Below are positions 1 to 8,173 of a stretch of DNA of 64,000 nt, piece after piece. Positions within the stretch are counted from its first letter, which is position 1. Each line of letters opens with the position of its first letter. Source of the DNA: Ectobacillus sp042610425 (GTDB taxonomy: Bacteria; Bacillota; Bacilli; Bacillales; Bacillaceae_G); contig NZ_JBGJZM010000001.1 in assembly GCF_042610425.1 (NCBI RefSeq), positions 496,001 to 560,000 on the forward strand. The letters are read 5' to 3'. A program made the translations under genes and the position numbers. The notes beneath the pieces were generated by a model that did no database searches, had not been told where the DNA came from, and worked only from the letters and a program-made list of their open reading frames with translations.

Positions 1-2
1 GT

Positions 3-758
3 GTTTCTTTTGAAGCGGGTATGCTTCAGCTTGGTGGACACGGTATGTTCCTTAGTGGAAAAGAACTTCAACTTGGACGCGGAGAGTCAGTTGAAGATAC
101 GGCAAAAGTATTATCTCAGTATGTAGATGCTATTATGATTCGTACATTTTCCCATGAAAAGGTGGAAGAATTAGCAAAGCATGCTACAATTCCTGTTATT
201 AATGGACTAACAGATGATCATCATCCATGCCAAGCATTGGCGGACCTCTTGACTGTATATGAAGTAAAGGGAACATTCCAAGGTGTGAAGCTTGCGTACA
301 TTGGTGATGGTAATAATGTATGTCATTCTTTATTATTTGCAGGGGCAAAGGTAGGCATGCATATTGTAGCAGCTTGTCCTGAAGGTTATAAACCAAACGC
401 TACATTTGTTGAGGAGGCTCAGCAAATAGCAGCGCAAACAGGTGCAATCATCGAGGTTTGTGAAGATCCAATTGAAGCTGTAAAAGATGCAGATTTTATT
501 TACAGTGATGTCTGGACAAGCATGGGACAAGAAGAGGAAGCAAAACAACGGTTGCAAATTTTCCATGATTATCAGATTAATGAACAGCTAATGCAACATG
601 CAGCTGACGATTATACATTTTTACACTGCTTACCAGCGCATCGTGGGGAAGAAGTAACGTCGGATATTATTGATGGCGCACATTCTGCTATTTTTCAACA
701 GGCTGGAAATCGTCTTCATGCACAGAAGGCCCTTCTCGTAAGTCTTCTCAATAAATGA
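3..758 (+). CDS. argF: Ornithine carbamoyltransferase, 5'-truncated by window edge
   Basis: This enzyme transfers the carbamoyl group of carbamoyl phosphate to ornithine, giving citrulline in cytoplasmic arginine synthesis. The reading frame is open from the first bases (VSFEAGM...), the stretch that normally follows the STRTR carbamoyl-phosphate loop, so roughly the first 60 residues lie outside the window. Visible family signatures are DDHHPCQALADLLT (ornithine/carbamoyl-phosphate domain) and the HCLPA motif close to the C-terminus. About 250 residues are present against a usual 310-320. It is probably the last gene of an arginine operon, since a long AT-rich gap follows. No convincing intrinsic terminator is seen directly after the stop. 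Confidence 0.95.
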   Translation, partial: VSFEAGMLQLGGHGMFLSGKELQLGRGESVEDTAKVLSQYVDAIMIRTFSHEKVEELAKHATIPVINGLTDDHHPCQALADLLTVYEVKGTFQGVKLAYIGDGNNVCHSLLFAGAKVGMHIVAACPEGYKPNATFVEEAQQIAAQTGAIIEVCEDPIEAVKDADFIYSDVWTSMGQEEEAKQRLQIFHDYQINEQLMQHAADDYTFLHCLPAHRGEEVTSDIIDGAHSAIFQQAGNRLHAQKALLVSLLNK

Positions 759-908
759 ACGATTATAAGGTAGAAATTTTTTATTCTATTCCCTACGATT
801 TCCGCTTATTTAATAAATAATTGTATTCTCTATTCTGTAGTTATACATTATAATATAAGGAAGGTACCTTTATTTATAATAGAAGGACTACTTGGGAGAG
901 ATGCACAC

Positions 909-1469
909 GTGGCAATGAAAAAACGAAAATACACTGTAATACAACGCATTCAGCGTCTATTTAAGCTGAATTTTTATAAACTGTTTCGTTCACCTGGTGG
1001 TTCGAAGAAAGTAGCACTAGGATTTGCACTAGGATTTGGCCTCGAAATGCTAGTCATTTCGACAGCATCGCTAATCTATTTATTATTTTATCCAATAGTT
1101 CGACTTTCGGGAGGATCGCTTCCAGCATCCATTATTGGAAATGTTATTGGTAAACTCTCGTTTTTACCTGTAGTACTATTACCTTTTGCACATGCTCTTG
1201 GAAAAATGGTATACCCGTTTAAAGTAGCTCATGCACCGATGCAACATCACGTACACCATTCCTTTTTTGAAATATTTTCAGGGAATTTTTTAGGAATCGT
1301 AAGAGACCTGCTTAATAGTGGCTTGTATACGTTTATTGGTATGACAATTATTGGAACAATTCTTGGATTTACTTCTTACTTTGTTGTGTTGCATTTACAT
1401 GAAAAAGAACGTATGAGACGGTTGCAACGACGAAAAAAAGAAACAAATATAGCTGTAATGAGAACATAA
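909..1469 (+). CDS. DUF2062 family membrane protein
   Basis: The 186-residue protein has the DUF2062 pattern: a basic N-terminus, a Gly-rich segment (GGSKKVALGFALGFGLEM) and three or four hydrophobic helices, ending in a strongly basic tail. The function of the family is not established. It is a predicted integral membrane protein. The GTG start at 909 is preceded by GGGAGAG at about 8 bases; an in-frame ATG at 915 is the alternative. It is monocistronic, between argF and a large palindromic terminator that overlaps its last five codons. Confidence 0.8.
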   Translation: MAMKKRKYTVIQRIQRLFKLNFYKLFRSPGGSKKVALGFALGFGLEMLVISTASLIYLLFYPIVRLSGGSLPASIIGNVIGKLSFLPVVLLPFAHALGKMVYPFKVAHAPMQHHVHHSFFEIFSGNFLGIVRDLLNSGLYTFIGMTIIGTILGFTSYFVVLHLHEKERMRRLQRRKKETNIAVMRT

Positions 1470-1511
1470 AAAAACGGAGCTTAGCTCCGTTTTTTTATGT
1501 TCTCATTACAG
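1453..1511. terminator. 59-base perfect palindrome acting as bidirectional terminator
   Basis: Two 29-base arms (1453-1481 and 1483-1511) are exactly complementary around a single central T. The core (AACGGAGCT/AGCTCCGTT followed by seven T) is an ordinary intrinsic terminator, but complementarity runs on through the T-run and back into the last five codons of the DUF2062 gene. The hairpin would work on either strand. Arm identity was checked base by base. Confidence 0.9.
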
Positions 1512-1702
1512 TGCGCATATTGAATTTGGTTATCCATCCTGCATTTCGTCCTCTAAAATACAATTCGAAAATTCGCTACTATTTGTCATCCTTACGTCTG
1601 GTTCACATTGCAATTTAGATTAGGAGAGGCGATATTTATTTGGTATGAACAGAGCTGTCTTGTTTCAGAAACAGAAAAGAAATCGATAAATTAGAGTTCT
1701 GA

Positions 1703-2140
1703 TTATAAGACACTAAGTTTAGAAATGAGTAACTGGAGTGTTTGAAGGGACTCGTCTAATTTTGCTAGCTCATCTTCCTCTAGATTCTGCATTGATTCTC
1801 GCATTTTGTCTAAAATGTACTGTTTGTAATCATTTACGAATGCCATTCCCTTTTCAGTTAAAGAAACAATAAGAACTCTTCGATCATTCTCACTACTTTG
1901 ACGATTAATTAATTTATCATCAATGAGCTTATTTAAAAGGGGTGTCATGTTCGGACGGGAAATACATAGACGTTTTCCGATTTCTGAAACGGTTAGCACA
2001 TCGTGTTCATGAAGTAGAAGCAACACCTGAGTATGAGATTGTGGCATATGCTTATGATCATGAAACATAAATTTTCGGTAAAAAAGAGGCACTAGAGAAA
2101 GCAGGTTATTTACAATATGTTGCCCTTGTTGATCATTCAT
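1703..2140 (-). CDS. MarR family transcriptional regulator
   Basis: This 145-residue protein has the MarR winged-helix layout: a helical N-terminus, HTH in the region LTVSEIGKRLCISRPNMTPL at residues about 52-71, a wing containing the family pattern SSENDRRVLIVSLTEKG, and C-terminal dimerisation helices. It should bind a palindromic operator as a dimer and respond to a small ligand that cannot be predicted here. The ATG at 2140 has a strong ribosome binding site (AAAGGAGG). It has no obvious co-transcribed partner. The following gene, a secreted nucleotidase, is divergent. Confidence 0.9.
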   Translation of the reverse strand: MNDQQGQHIVNNLLSLVPLFYRKFMFHDHKHMPQSHTQVLLLLHEHDVLTVSEIGKRLCISRPNMTPLLNKLIDDKLINRQSSENDRRVLIVSLTEKGMAFVNDYKQYILDKMRESMQNLEEDELAKLDESLQTLQLLISKLSVL

Positions 2141-2278
2141 AGAATAGCCTCCTTTCCAGTTTTATTGTAGCAAAAGTAGGGAAGGAAATAAAAGATAAAA
2201 ATTAAAAAGCTATAAAAACCTTTGTAATCTCTCTTTTAGTTCTAATCATTTCCCGGTAAATAAATCAATATAAATTCT

Positions 2279-2491
2279 TTGTTTATACGTGTATGGGTTG
2301 CTATTATTAGATTTTTGACGATTATTTATCCTGCATTAGCGGATAGTAAGCTCCACCACTTCAAGGCTTTAGAAAATCGAAAAAGGCTATGTAAAGATAA
2401 AGCGGCCCGTAAAATCTTGCCCGACCTTTGCCAACCATCAGTTAGGAATGAAGAAAACTCTACACTAATGGAAGTTTCACTTTGTTAAAAT
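2279..2491 (+). repeat. Diverged copy of a ~190-base dispersed intergenic repeat
   Basis: This stretch shares blocks with 46794-46975 in the same order and orientation: tagaaaatcg-aaaaggcta, then aaagataa/ggggataa, gcccgtaaaa/gcctgtaaaa, gatgaagaaaac and cactaatggaagtttca. Divergence between the blocks means it is not a recent duplicate. It has no convincing ribosome binding site or coding signature, although a 69-codon open frame happens to cross it. B. cereus-group genomes carry several families of such non-coding repeats (bcr elements); assignment to one of those is not possible by eye. Confidence 0.7.
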
Positions 2492-2551
2492 AACAAACAT
2501 TTCATTTACATCTAATTAACAGTAAATTTTCATATATTTGTAAAATATTAA

Positions 2552-2579
2552 TTGACCTAAAGTGACAGCGTTCGATAAT
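2552..2579 (+). promoter_or_regulatory. Candidate sigma-A promoter for the nucleotidase gene
   Basis: TTGACC at 2552 and GATAAT at 2574 are separated by 16 bases, a good vegetative promoter match. A leader of about 110 bases would precede the start codon at 2694. This is pattern matching only. Confidence 0.4.
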
Positions 2580-2693
2580 ATATAAATCAGACATATCGAT
2601 TCTTTGTTAGGTTAGCTAATGTAATACAGCCAGACTAACTTCTCGTATCCTATGAAAGATTACAGATATGATTATGGAGTAGGGAGAGAAAAT

Positions 2694-4919
2694 ATGAAAA
2701 AGTCAAATGTTTATAAGGTAGCAACTGCAACACTAGCAATGGGTCTTATTATTCCGCAAGTATTACCTTCTATTTCTTTTGCTCAAGGGAACGATGTAAT
2801 TAAACTTAGAATTTTAGAAACGTCGGATATACATACAAATATTGTCGATTATGATTATTACCAAACGAAGCCCGATTTTACAATAGGATTAGCTAGAACG
2901 GCAACACTCATTAAAACAGCTAAGAAGGAAAGTACAAATACGCTTTTATTTGACAATGGGGATTCCATCCAGGGAAATCCACTTGGTGATTATATAAATA
3001 AGTTCAATAAACTTGACTCTGAAGATCATCCATTTTACCGTGTTTTAAACTTACTTGGTTACGATGCAGCTACTGTTGGTAATCACGAATTTAACTATGG
3101 ACTTAGTTTCTTAGATAAGGTCTTAAAAACTCCTAATTTTCCAGTAGTGAATGCCAATGTATATAAGGATGATCAAGATGGTAACCTAGATAACGATACG
3201 AATTATTTTACGCCTTATAAGATTTTGACAAAGGAATTTGTGGATCAAAACGGAGCGAAGCAAACGGTTAAAGTGGGCGTAATTGGATTTGTTCCCCCGC
3301 AAATTACACAATGGGATAAGGGAAACTTAGAGGGTAAGGTCATTACAAAAGATATCATTGAGTCTGCCAAGAAGTTTATTCCAAAAATGAAAGCAGAAGG
3401 GGCAGACGTAATAGTTGCTCTGTCTCACTCAGGAATGGGCAATGAAGACAGCTATACGGTTGGTGATGAAAATGTTTCTGCTTATTTAGCGAAAAATGTA
3501 CCTGATATTGATGCGGTATTAACAGGTCATTCTCATTTAGAAGTTGCAAAAACGATTAATGGTGTACCAGTTACAATGCCTAGCAGTTTCGGTAGTGCCT
3601 TAGGAGTCATAGATTTAGAATTAAGTCAGCAAAATGGGAAATGGGTTGTGAACAAAGCAGCTTCGAAAGCTGAATTACGAAAAATTTATAGCCTTGATGC
3701 AAGTAATAAGAAAGTTCCTGCAGTTGATGCTGATCCAGACGTGCTCAGTGCAGTGCAAGGTGATCACACTGGGACCATTGACTATGTAAATCAACAAGTA
3801 GGCACAACTACGGCTCCAATTAATAGTTATTTTGCCCTCGTTCAAGATGATCCATCCATACAGCTTGTGACAAATGCACAGAAGGATTATATTGAAAATT
3901 GGATTCAATCTTCAGGAAATAGTCAATATAAAAACATTCCAGTATTATCTGCGGGTGCACCATTTAAAGCAGGTGGTCGAATGGGAGCAAGCTATTATAC
4001 AGATATTCTTGCTGGTAAGCTTGCTATTAAAAATATGGCGGATTTGTATGTATATCCAAATACGGTATATGCGGTTTTACTAACGGGTGCAGACGTAAAA
4101 GAGTGGCTTGAAATGTCTGCAGGACAATTTCAGCAAATTGATCCAAATTCATCAGAAGAGCAAAGCTTAATTAACAATAATTTTCCAACATATAACTTTG
4201 ACGTGCTAGATGGAGTGCAATATCAAATTGATGTGACGCAACCTGCTAAATATGATACAAAAGGTCAGGAAATGAATCCTACTGCAAACCGCATTGTTAA
4301 TGTTATGTATAATGGTAAAGCAATTGACGACAATCAACAATTTATTGTTGCAACCAATAATTATCGCGGTGCAAATGCAGGTAATCCAACTGGATTTCCT
4401 GGGGTGAAAAATGGTAAAGTTATACTAGCGGCACCTGATGAGAATCGCCAAGTAATTGTGAACTATATTCAGAAGAAAGGAACGGTGAATCCAACTGCAG
4501 ATGGGAACTGGTCCTTTAATCAAGTAATTGGGAAAACGTTACACGTAACGTTTGAATCCTCACCAAATGCAAAATCTTTTATTCCAGAAAATAGTGGTAT
4601 TTCTTACATTGGCGAAGGTGCAAATGGATTTGTAAAGTATGAGTTATCACTTTCAAAACAAGAAAATACAACTCCTACCACACCGACGACTAACAACGGA
4701 TCAGAATCAGGTAATTCTAATAATGCAAATACATCTAATTCTTCGGATTCCAATCAAAGTAAGAGTGGAAATGATGCGATCACGGTAAGCAATCCGAACA
4801 TGCAACAAACAAATCAACTACCGAATACAGCTACTAATATCTTTGAAATAATGGCATATGGAATGATGGCAGTTGTAGCGGGAGCTGTAGCTTTTTTCAA
4901 GAAACGTAAAACAAACTAG
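2694..4919 (+). CDS. Cell-wall-anchored 5'-nucleotidase / 2',3'-cyclic nucleotide phosphodiesterase
   Basis: This secreted metallophosphoesterase should hydrolyse extracellular nucleotides to nucleosides and phosphate. A signal peptide (MKKSNVYKVATATLAMG..., cut near SFAQG) is followed by the calcineurin-like domain with LETSDIHTN, DNGDSIQGNPLGDY, GNHEFNYG and LTGHSHLE metal-binding motifs. The C-terminal 5'-nucleotidase domain follows, then a Ser/Asn/Thr-rich linker and a sorting signal LPNTA, hydrophobic helix and KKRKTN tail. ATG 2694 (741 residues) is preferred over an upstream in-frame ATG at 2652 because GGGAGAG lies just before it and the signal peptide begins there. The sortase gene follows 28 bases later. 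It resembles B. anthracis BasI, a known SrtC substrate, and the B. subtilis YhcR/YhcS pair. Confidence 0.92.
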   Translation: MKKSNVYKVATATLAMGLIIPQVLPSISFAQGNDVIKLRILETSDIHTNIVDYDYYQTKPDFTIGLARTATLIKTAKKESTNTLLFDNGDSIQGNPLGDYINKFNKLDSEDHPFYRVLNLLGYDAATVGNHEFNYGLSFLDKVLKTPNFPVVNANVYKDDQDGNLDNDTNYFTPYKILTKEFVDQNGAKQTVKVGVIGFVPPQITQWDKGNLEGKVITKDIIESAKKFIPKMKAEGADVIVALSHSGMGNEDSYTVGDENVSAYLAKNVPDIDAVLTGHSHLEVAKTINGVPVTMPSSFGSALGVIDLELSQQNGKWVVNKAASKAELRKIYSLDASNKKVPAVDADPDVLSAVQGDHTGTIDYVNQQVGTTTAPINSYFALVQDDPSIQLVTNAQKDYIENWIQSSGNSQYKNIPVLSAGAPFKAGGRMGASYYTDILAGKLAIKNMADLYVYPNTVYAVLLTGADVKEWLEMSAGQFQQIDPNSSEEQSLINNNFPTYNFDVLDGVQYQIDVTQPAKYDTKGQEMNPTANRIVNVMYNGKAIDDNQQFIVATNNYRGANAGNPTGFPGVKNGKVILAAPDENRQVIVNYIQKKGTVNPTADGNWSFNQVIGKTLHVTFESSPNAKSFIPENSGISYIGEGANGFVKYELSLSKQENTTPTTPTTNNGSESGNSNNANTSNSSDSNQSKSGNDAITVSNPNMQQTNQLPNTATNIFEIMAYGMMAVVAGAVAFFKKRKTN

Positions 4920-4947
4920 GGATTTGCTGCAGAGTTAGGGGGAAATG

Positions 4948-5520
4948 ATGAGAAGGGTTCTTGCAATAATCCTGCTCGTAGTAGGATTGGGTTTCATTGG
5001 GTATAGTGGATGGGAGTTAATAGATGCAAATAAGCAGCAAGCCCATTCTATGGAACAAGCTACCGAAACCATTCAAAAGGCAAAGGAAAACAATGAAACA
5101 CGTGAACAATTTAAACCAGGTCAGAATGAAACCATCGGCGTGCTTCGTATTCCTAAAATTAATGCAGAACTGCCCATTGTCGAAGGTACTAATCCTGATG
5201 ATTTAAAAAAGGGAGTCGGTCATTATTCGGGAACCGGTTTTCCTGGTGATCATGATCAAATTCTACTTTCAGGCCACCGGGATACAGTATTTCGGCGTTT
5301 TGGAGAATTGCAAAAAGGGGACGAATTTATTGTTGAGCTTCCGTATGGTACTTTTTATTATAAAATGGATCATTCCCGTATTGTTAAAGCCGATGATACT
5401 ACGGTCATAGCTCCAACAAAGCCGAATGAAGTATTAAATCTTTCAACATGTTACCCATTTCGGTATATAGGCTCCGCTCCAGATCGTTATATCATTTATG
5501 CTTATCCGGTAGAAAAGTAG
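4948..5520 (+). CDS. srtD: Class D sortase
   Basis: This membrane-tethered transpeptidase should cleave the LPNTA signal of the nucleotidase just upstream and link it to peptidoglycan. The N-terminus is a single membrane anchor. The catalytic set is visible: His in LSGHRDTVF (about residue 109), Cys in LNLSTCYPF (about residue 168) and Arg in APDRYIIY. The 190-residue length suits class D. ATG 4948 is chosen over the adjacent ATG 4945 because the GGGGG ribosome binding site is only two bases from the latter. It probably shares a transcript with the substrate gene. In B. anthracis the corresponding enzyme is called SrtC and recognises LPNTA. Confidence 0.93.
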   Translation: MRRVLAIILLVVGLGFIGYSGWELIDANKQQAHSMEQATETIQKAKENNETREQFKPGQNETIGVLRIPKINAELPIVEGTNPDDLKKGVGHYSGTGFPGDHDQILLSGHRDTVFRRFGELQKGDEFIVELPYGTFYYKMDHSRIVKADDTTVIAPTKPNEVLNLSTCYPFRYIGSAPDRYIIYAYPVEK

Positions 5521-5546
5521 TCGTAATCTTACGGCTACTTTTTTTT
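5515..5546 (+). terminator. Intrinsic terminator after sortase
   Basis: A stem GTAGTCGTA/TACGGCTAC with a 4-base loop is followed by a run of T. It overlaps the sortase stop codon. Confidence 0.85.
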
Positions 5547-5674
5547 CTGCGCTCGGTCCATTCTATCAAATGGTTGAGCATAAGTAGGAAAGAGATAAGA
5601 AGCACTTTATATACCGATGTATAATCTATTATAATAGGTAAGATGATTATACATAGGGAAGGGATTGTAGAGAG

Positions 5675-6391
5675 ATGGCGTTGTTAGGAACAATCGTTAA
5701 TGGAGTAGCTATTATTATTGGAGGCTTACTCGGTTTAGTATTTCGCAATATTTCTGAAAAAATGAGAGCAACGGTCATGCAAGGGATTGGTCTGGCCATC
5801 ATTATATTAGGAATCGGGATGGGGTTAAAAAGCAAGCAGTATTTGATTGTGATTAGTAGCATTGCTATTGGTTCAGTATTTGGAGAAATGTGGGATTTGG
5901 AAGGAAAGATGAATGCGTTAGGAGATTGGCTAGAAAAAAAGGTAGGCAATAAGAATAGAGGTAGCATTTCCAAAGGATTTGTTACTGCAACACTCGTATA
6001 CGTTGTAGGAGCGATGGCTATAGTAGGGGCGCTAGATAGCGGGTTACGTTTGGATCACACTGTTTTATTTACAAAATCCATGCTGGATGGGATTTCTTCT
6101 ATCATCTTTACCTCTGCACTTGGTTTAGGCGTATTATTTTCTGCTGTTCCAGTTATCATATACGAAGGAATCCTTACTTTACTTGCAACGCAAATTCATG
6201 CGCTTGTACCAGAGGTTCTAATGAATCAAATGATTTTGGAAGTGACGGCCGTAGGAGGAATTTTAATTGTAGCCATTGGATTAAATATGCTTAAAATAAC
6301 TACGATTCGAATTGCAAATATGCTTCCTAGTTTAGTAGTGACTATTTTACTCATTTTACTTGTAAATCGTTTTCCAATATTGAATATGTAA
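5675..6391 (+). CDS. DUF554 family membrane protein
   Basis: The 238-residue polytopic membrane protein opens with the DUF554 signature (LLGTIVNGVAIIIGGLLGL) and has about seven hydrophobic segments with small-residue-rich helices such as AIGLNMLKI near the end. B. subtilis YdfK and E. coli YqgA are of this type; their transport function has not been settled. The ATG at 5675 follows a GTAGAGAG sequence. It is monocistronic: a terminator precedes it and another follows. Confidence 0.85.
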   Translation: MALLGTIVNGVAIIIGGLLGLVFRNISEKMRATVMQGIGLAIIILGIGMGLKSKQYLIVISSIAIGSVFGEMWDLEGKMNALGDWLEKKVGNKNRGSISKGFVTATLVYVVGAMAIVGALDSGLRLDHTVLFTKSMLDGISSIIFTSALGLGVLFSAVPVIIYEGILTLLATQIHALVPEVLMNQMILEVTAVGGILIVAIGLNMLKITTIRIANMLPSLVVTILLILLVNRFPILNM

Positions 6392-6462
6392 ATGCAGTAC
6401 ATGAGTGTTACTCTGAAAAGAGAAAAAGTAGGGAATAAAACGATTATCAAGATATCTTTCTA

Positions 6463-6493
6463 AAAAGTACAGGCAGGCTGCTGTGCTTTTTTT
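6463..6493 (+). terminator. Intrinsic terminator after DUF554 gene
   Basis: AAAAGTACAG and CTGTGCTTTT pair with one G-U, loop of eight, then a T-run. Confidence 0.75.
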
Positions 6494-6513
6494 GTTTGAA
6501 AAAATTGTTTATA

Positions 6514-6563
6514 TTGACAGCATTTATTTTTTAATGTTAACATTTATTTTGTTCAGGTTAACA
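6514..6563 (+). promoter_or_regulatory. bioB promoter with BirA operator
   Basis: TGTTAAC (6535-6541) and GTTAACA (6557-6563) form an inverted repeat separated by 15 bases, matching the BirA boxes of Firmicute biotin operons. A TTGACA at 6514-6519 with a weak -10 (TAACAT, 6538) places the left arm over the -10, so bound BirA-biotinyl-AMP would block RNA polymerase. The operator reading is strong; the exact -10 is inferred. Confidence 0.8.
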
Positions 6564-6634
6564 TAATGGAATTTAGGTACTTTTTCTTGTACATAGTATG
6601 AGAATGAGAGAGTTAGGAAAAGGGGAGAAAAAAG

Positions 6635-7633
6635 ATGGATCACGTTCAAACGAAAAAGGATTGGAAGCATATCGCAAACGAAGTTGTGCAGGGCAGAGAA
6701 GTGACGAATGAAGAGGCACTAGCTATTTTACAAGCTGATGATGATGAACTTCTTGAAATCATGAACGCTGCTTATATCATTCGTAGACATTACTTTGGGA
6801 AAAAAGTGAAGTTAAATATGATTATTAATACAAAATCAGGTCTTTGCCCGGAAGACTGTAATTATTGTTCACAATCTATGATATCGGAGGCACCTATTGA
6901 TAAGTATGCATGGCTTTCCAAAGAAAAAATTGTAGAAGGTGCACAAGAAGCCATTCGTCGTAAAGCAGGTACATATTGTATTGTTGCATCTGGTCGACGT
7001 CCTTCTGACAAAGAAGTAGAACATGTCATCGGTGCAGTCAAAGAAATTCGTGATACGACAGATTTAAAAATATGCTGCTGTATGGGATTTTTAAACGAGG
7101 ATCAAGCAAAACGACTTAGTGATGCTGGTGTTCATCGTTATAACCATAATTTAAATACACATGTAAATAATTATGAGAGTATTTGTTCTACTCATACATA
7201 TGATGATCGAGTAGATACAGTAGAGAAAGTTAAGGATGCAGGTATTTCACCTTGTTCAGGTGCTATATTTGGAATGGGTGAAAATGAACAGCAACGCGTT
7301 GAAATTGCATTTGAATTAAAAAGATTAGATGCGGATTCTATTCCTTGTAATTTTCTTGTAGCTGTTCCGGGTACTCCTTTAGAAGGAACGAAAGAGCTTC
7401 GACCTGTACAATGTTTGAAAATATTAGCTATGATGCGTTTTGTAAATCCTTCGAAAGAAATACGTATTTCAGGTGGACGTGAAGTAAACTTACGTGCACT
7501 TCAACCACTAGGATTATTTGCCGCAAACTCTATATTTGTAGGAGATTATTTAACTACAGAAGGACAAGAACCAACTGCAGACTGGAATTTAATCTCGGAT
7601 TTAGGTTTTGAAATCGAAGAGTGTGCATTGTAA
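6635..7633 (+). CDS. bioB: Biotin synthase
   Basis: BioB is a radical-SAM enzyme that inserts sulfur into dethiobiotin, the last step of biotin synthesis. The 332-residue protein carries the CxxxCxxC cluster motif in GLCPEDCNYCSQS (about residue 69-81), which binds the 4Fe-4S/SAM centre. Later conserved blocks include YNHNLNTH, the GAIFGMGE region, and the Arg-containing RISGGREVNLR near the C-terminus, a ligand of the 2Fe-2S cluster. The ATG at 6635 follows AAAAGGGGAG. No bioA, D, F, H or C lies beside it, so dethiobiotin must come from genes elsewhere or from uptake. Confidence 0.97.
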   Translation: MDHVQTKKDWKHIANEVVQGREVTNEEALAILQADDDELLEIMNAAYIIRRHYFGKKVKLNMIINTKSGLCPEDCNYCSQSMISEAPIDKYAWLSKEKIVEGAQEAIRRKAGTYCIVASGRRPSDKEVEHVIGAVKEIRDTTDLKICCCMGFLNEDQAKRLSDAGVHRYNHNLNTHVNNYESICSTHTYDDRVDTVEKVKDAGISPCSGAIFGMGENEQQRVEIAFELKRLDADSIPCNFLVAVPGTPLEGTKELRPVQCLKILAMMRFVNPSKEIRISGGREVNLRALQPLGLFAANSIFVGDYLTTEGQEPTADWNLISDLGFEIEECAL

Positions 7634-7634
7634 T

Positions 7635-7675
7635 AAAAAAAGAGATACAAAAGTTTCTTTTGTATCTCTTTTTTT
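7635..7675. terminator. Bidirectional terminator between bioB and ribH
   Basis: AGAGATACAAAAG and CTTTTGTATCTCT form a 13-bp perfect stem with a 3-base loop, flanked by A-run and T-run. It can end both convergent operons. Confidence 0.9.
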
Positions 7676-7687
7676 TGACTCTATTTA

Positions 7688-8158
7688 TTAGGATAACAGT
7701 TGAATTTGACGGTTTAAATTTGCCATTTCAATAGCAGAAATAGCAGAATCCCAACCTTTGTTACCGGCTTTTGTTCCTGCACGTTCAATGGCCTGCTCAA
7801 TTGTTTCGGTTGTAACAACGCCGAAAATGACAGGTACACCAGTTTGCATGGATGTAGAAGCAACTCCTTTTGCGACTTCGTTACATACATAGTCATAATG
7901 AGTCGTTGCACCGCGAATAACTGTACCAAGCGCTATGACTGCATCATATTTTTCACTCTCCGCAAGCTTTTTGGCAATGAGCGGAATTTCAAATGCTCCC
8001 GGTACCCATGCTACATCCACATCAGCATCTTCAACTCCGTGACGTTTTAACCCATCCTTTGCACCGCTTAATAGTTTACTTGTTATAAATTCATTAAAAC
8101 GAGCTACAACTATCGCAACCTTTAACCCAGTACCAACTAAATGTCCTTCAAATAACAT
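7688..8158 (-). CDS. ribH: 6,7-dimethyl-8-ribityllumazine synthase
   Basis: Lumazine synthase condenses the ribityl pyrimidinedione with 3,4-dihydroxy-2-butanone 4-phosphate to make the riboflavin precursor. In Bacillus it forms the icosahedral shell around RibE. The 156-residue length is typical. Visible signatures are VARFNEFITSKLL (substrate pocket), VPGAFEIPLIAKKLA, ALGTVIRGATTHYDYV (with the catalytic His region) and FGVVTTETIEQAIER. The ATG at 8158 follows AGAGGAGAG. It is the last gene of the ribD-ribE-ribBA-ribH operon, 15 bases after ribBA, with a shared terminator downstream. Confidence 0.97.
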   Translation of the reverse strand: MLFEGHLVGTGLKVAIVVARFNEFITSKLLSGAKDGLKRHGVEDADVDVAWVPGAFEIPLIAKKLAESEKYDAVIALGTVIRGATTHYDYVCNEVAKGVASTSMQTGVPVIFGVVTTETIEQAIERAGTKAGNKGWDSAISAIEMANLNRQIQLLS

Positions 8159-8173
8159 ATTTAATCTCTCCTC

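Noticed and set aside
2279..2488. 69-codon frame 'MFIRVWVAIIRFLTIIYP...'
   Set aside because: It coincides with the dispersed repeat, the second copy does not keep the frame, and there is no ribosome binding site.
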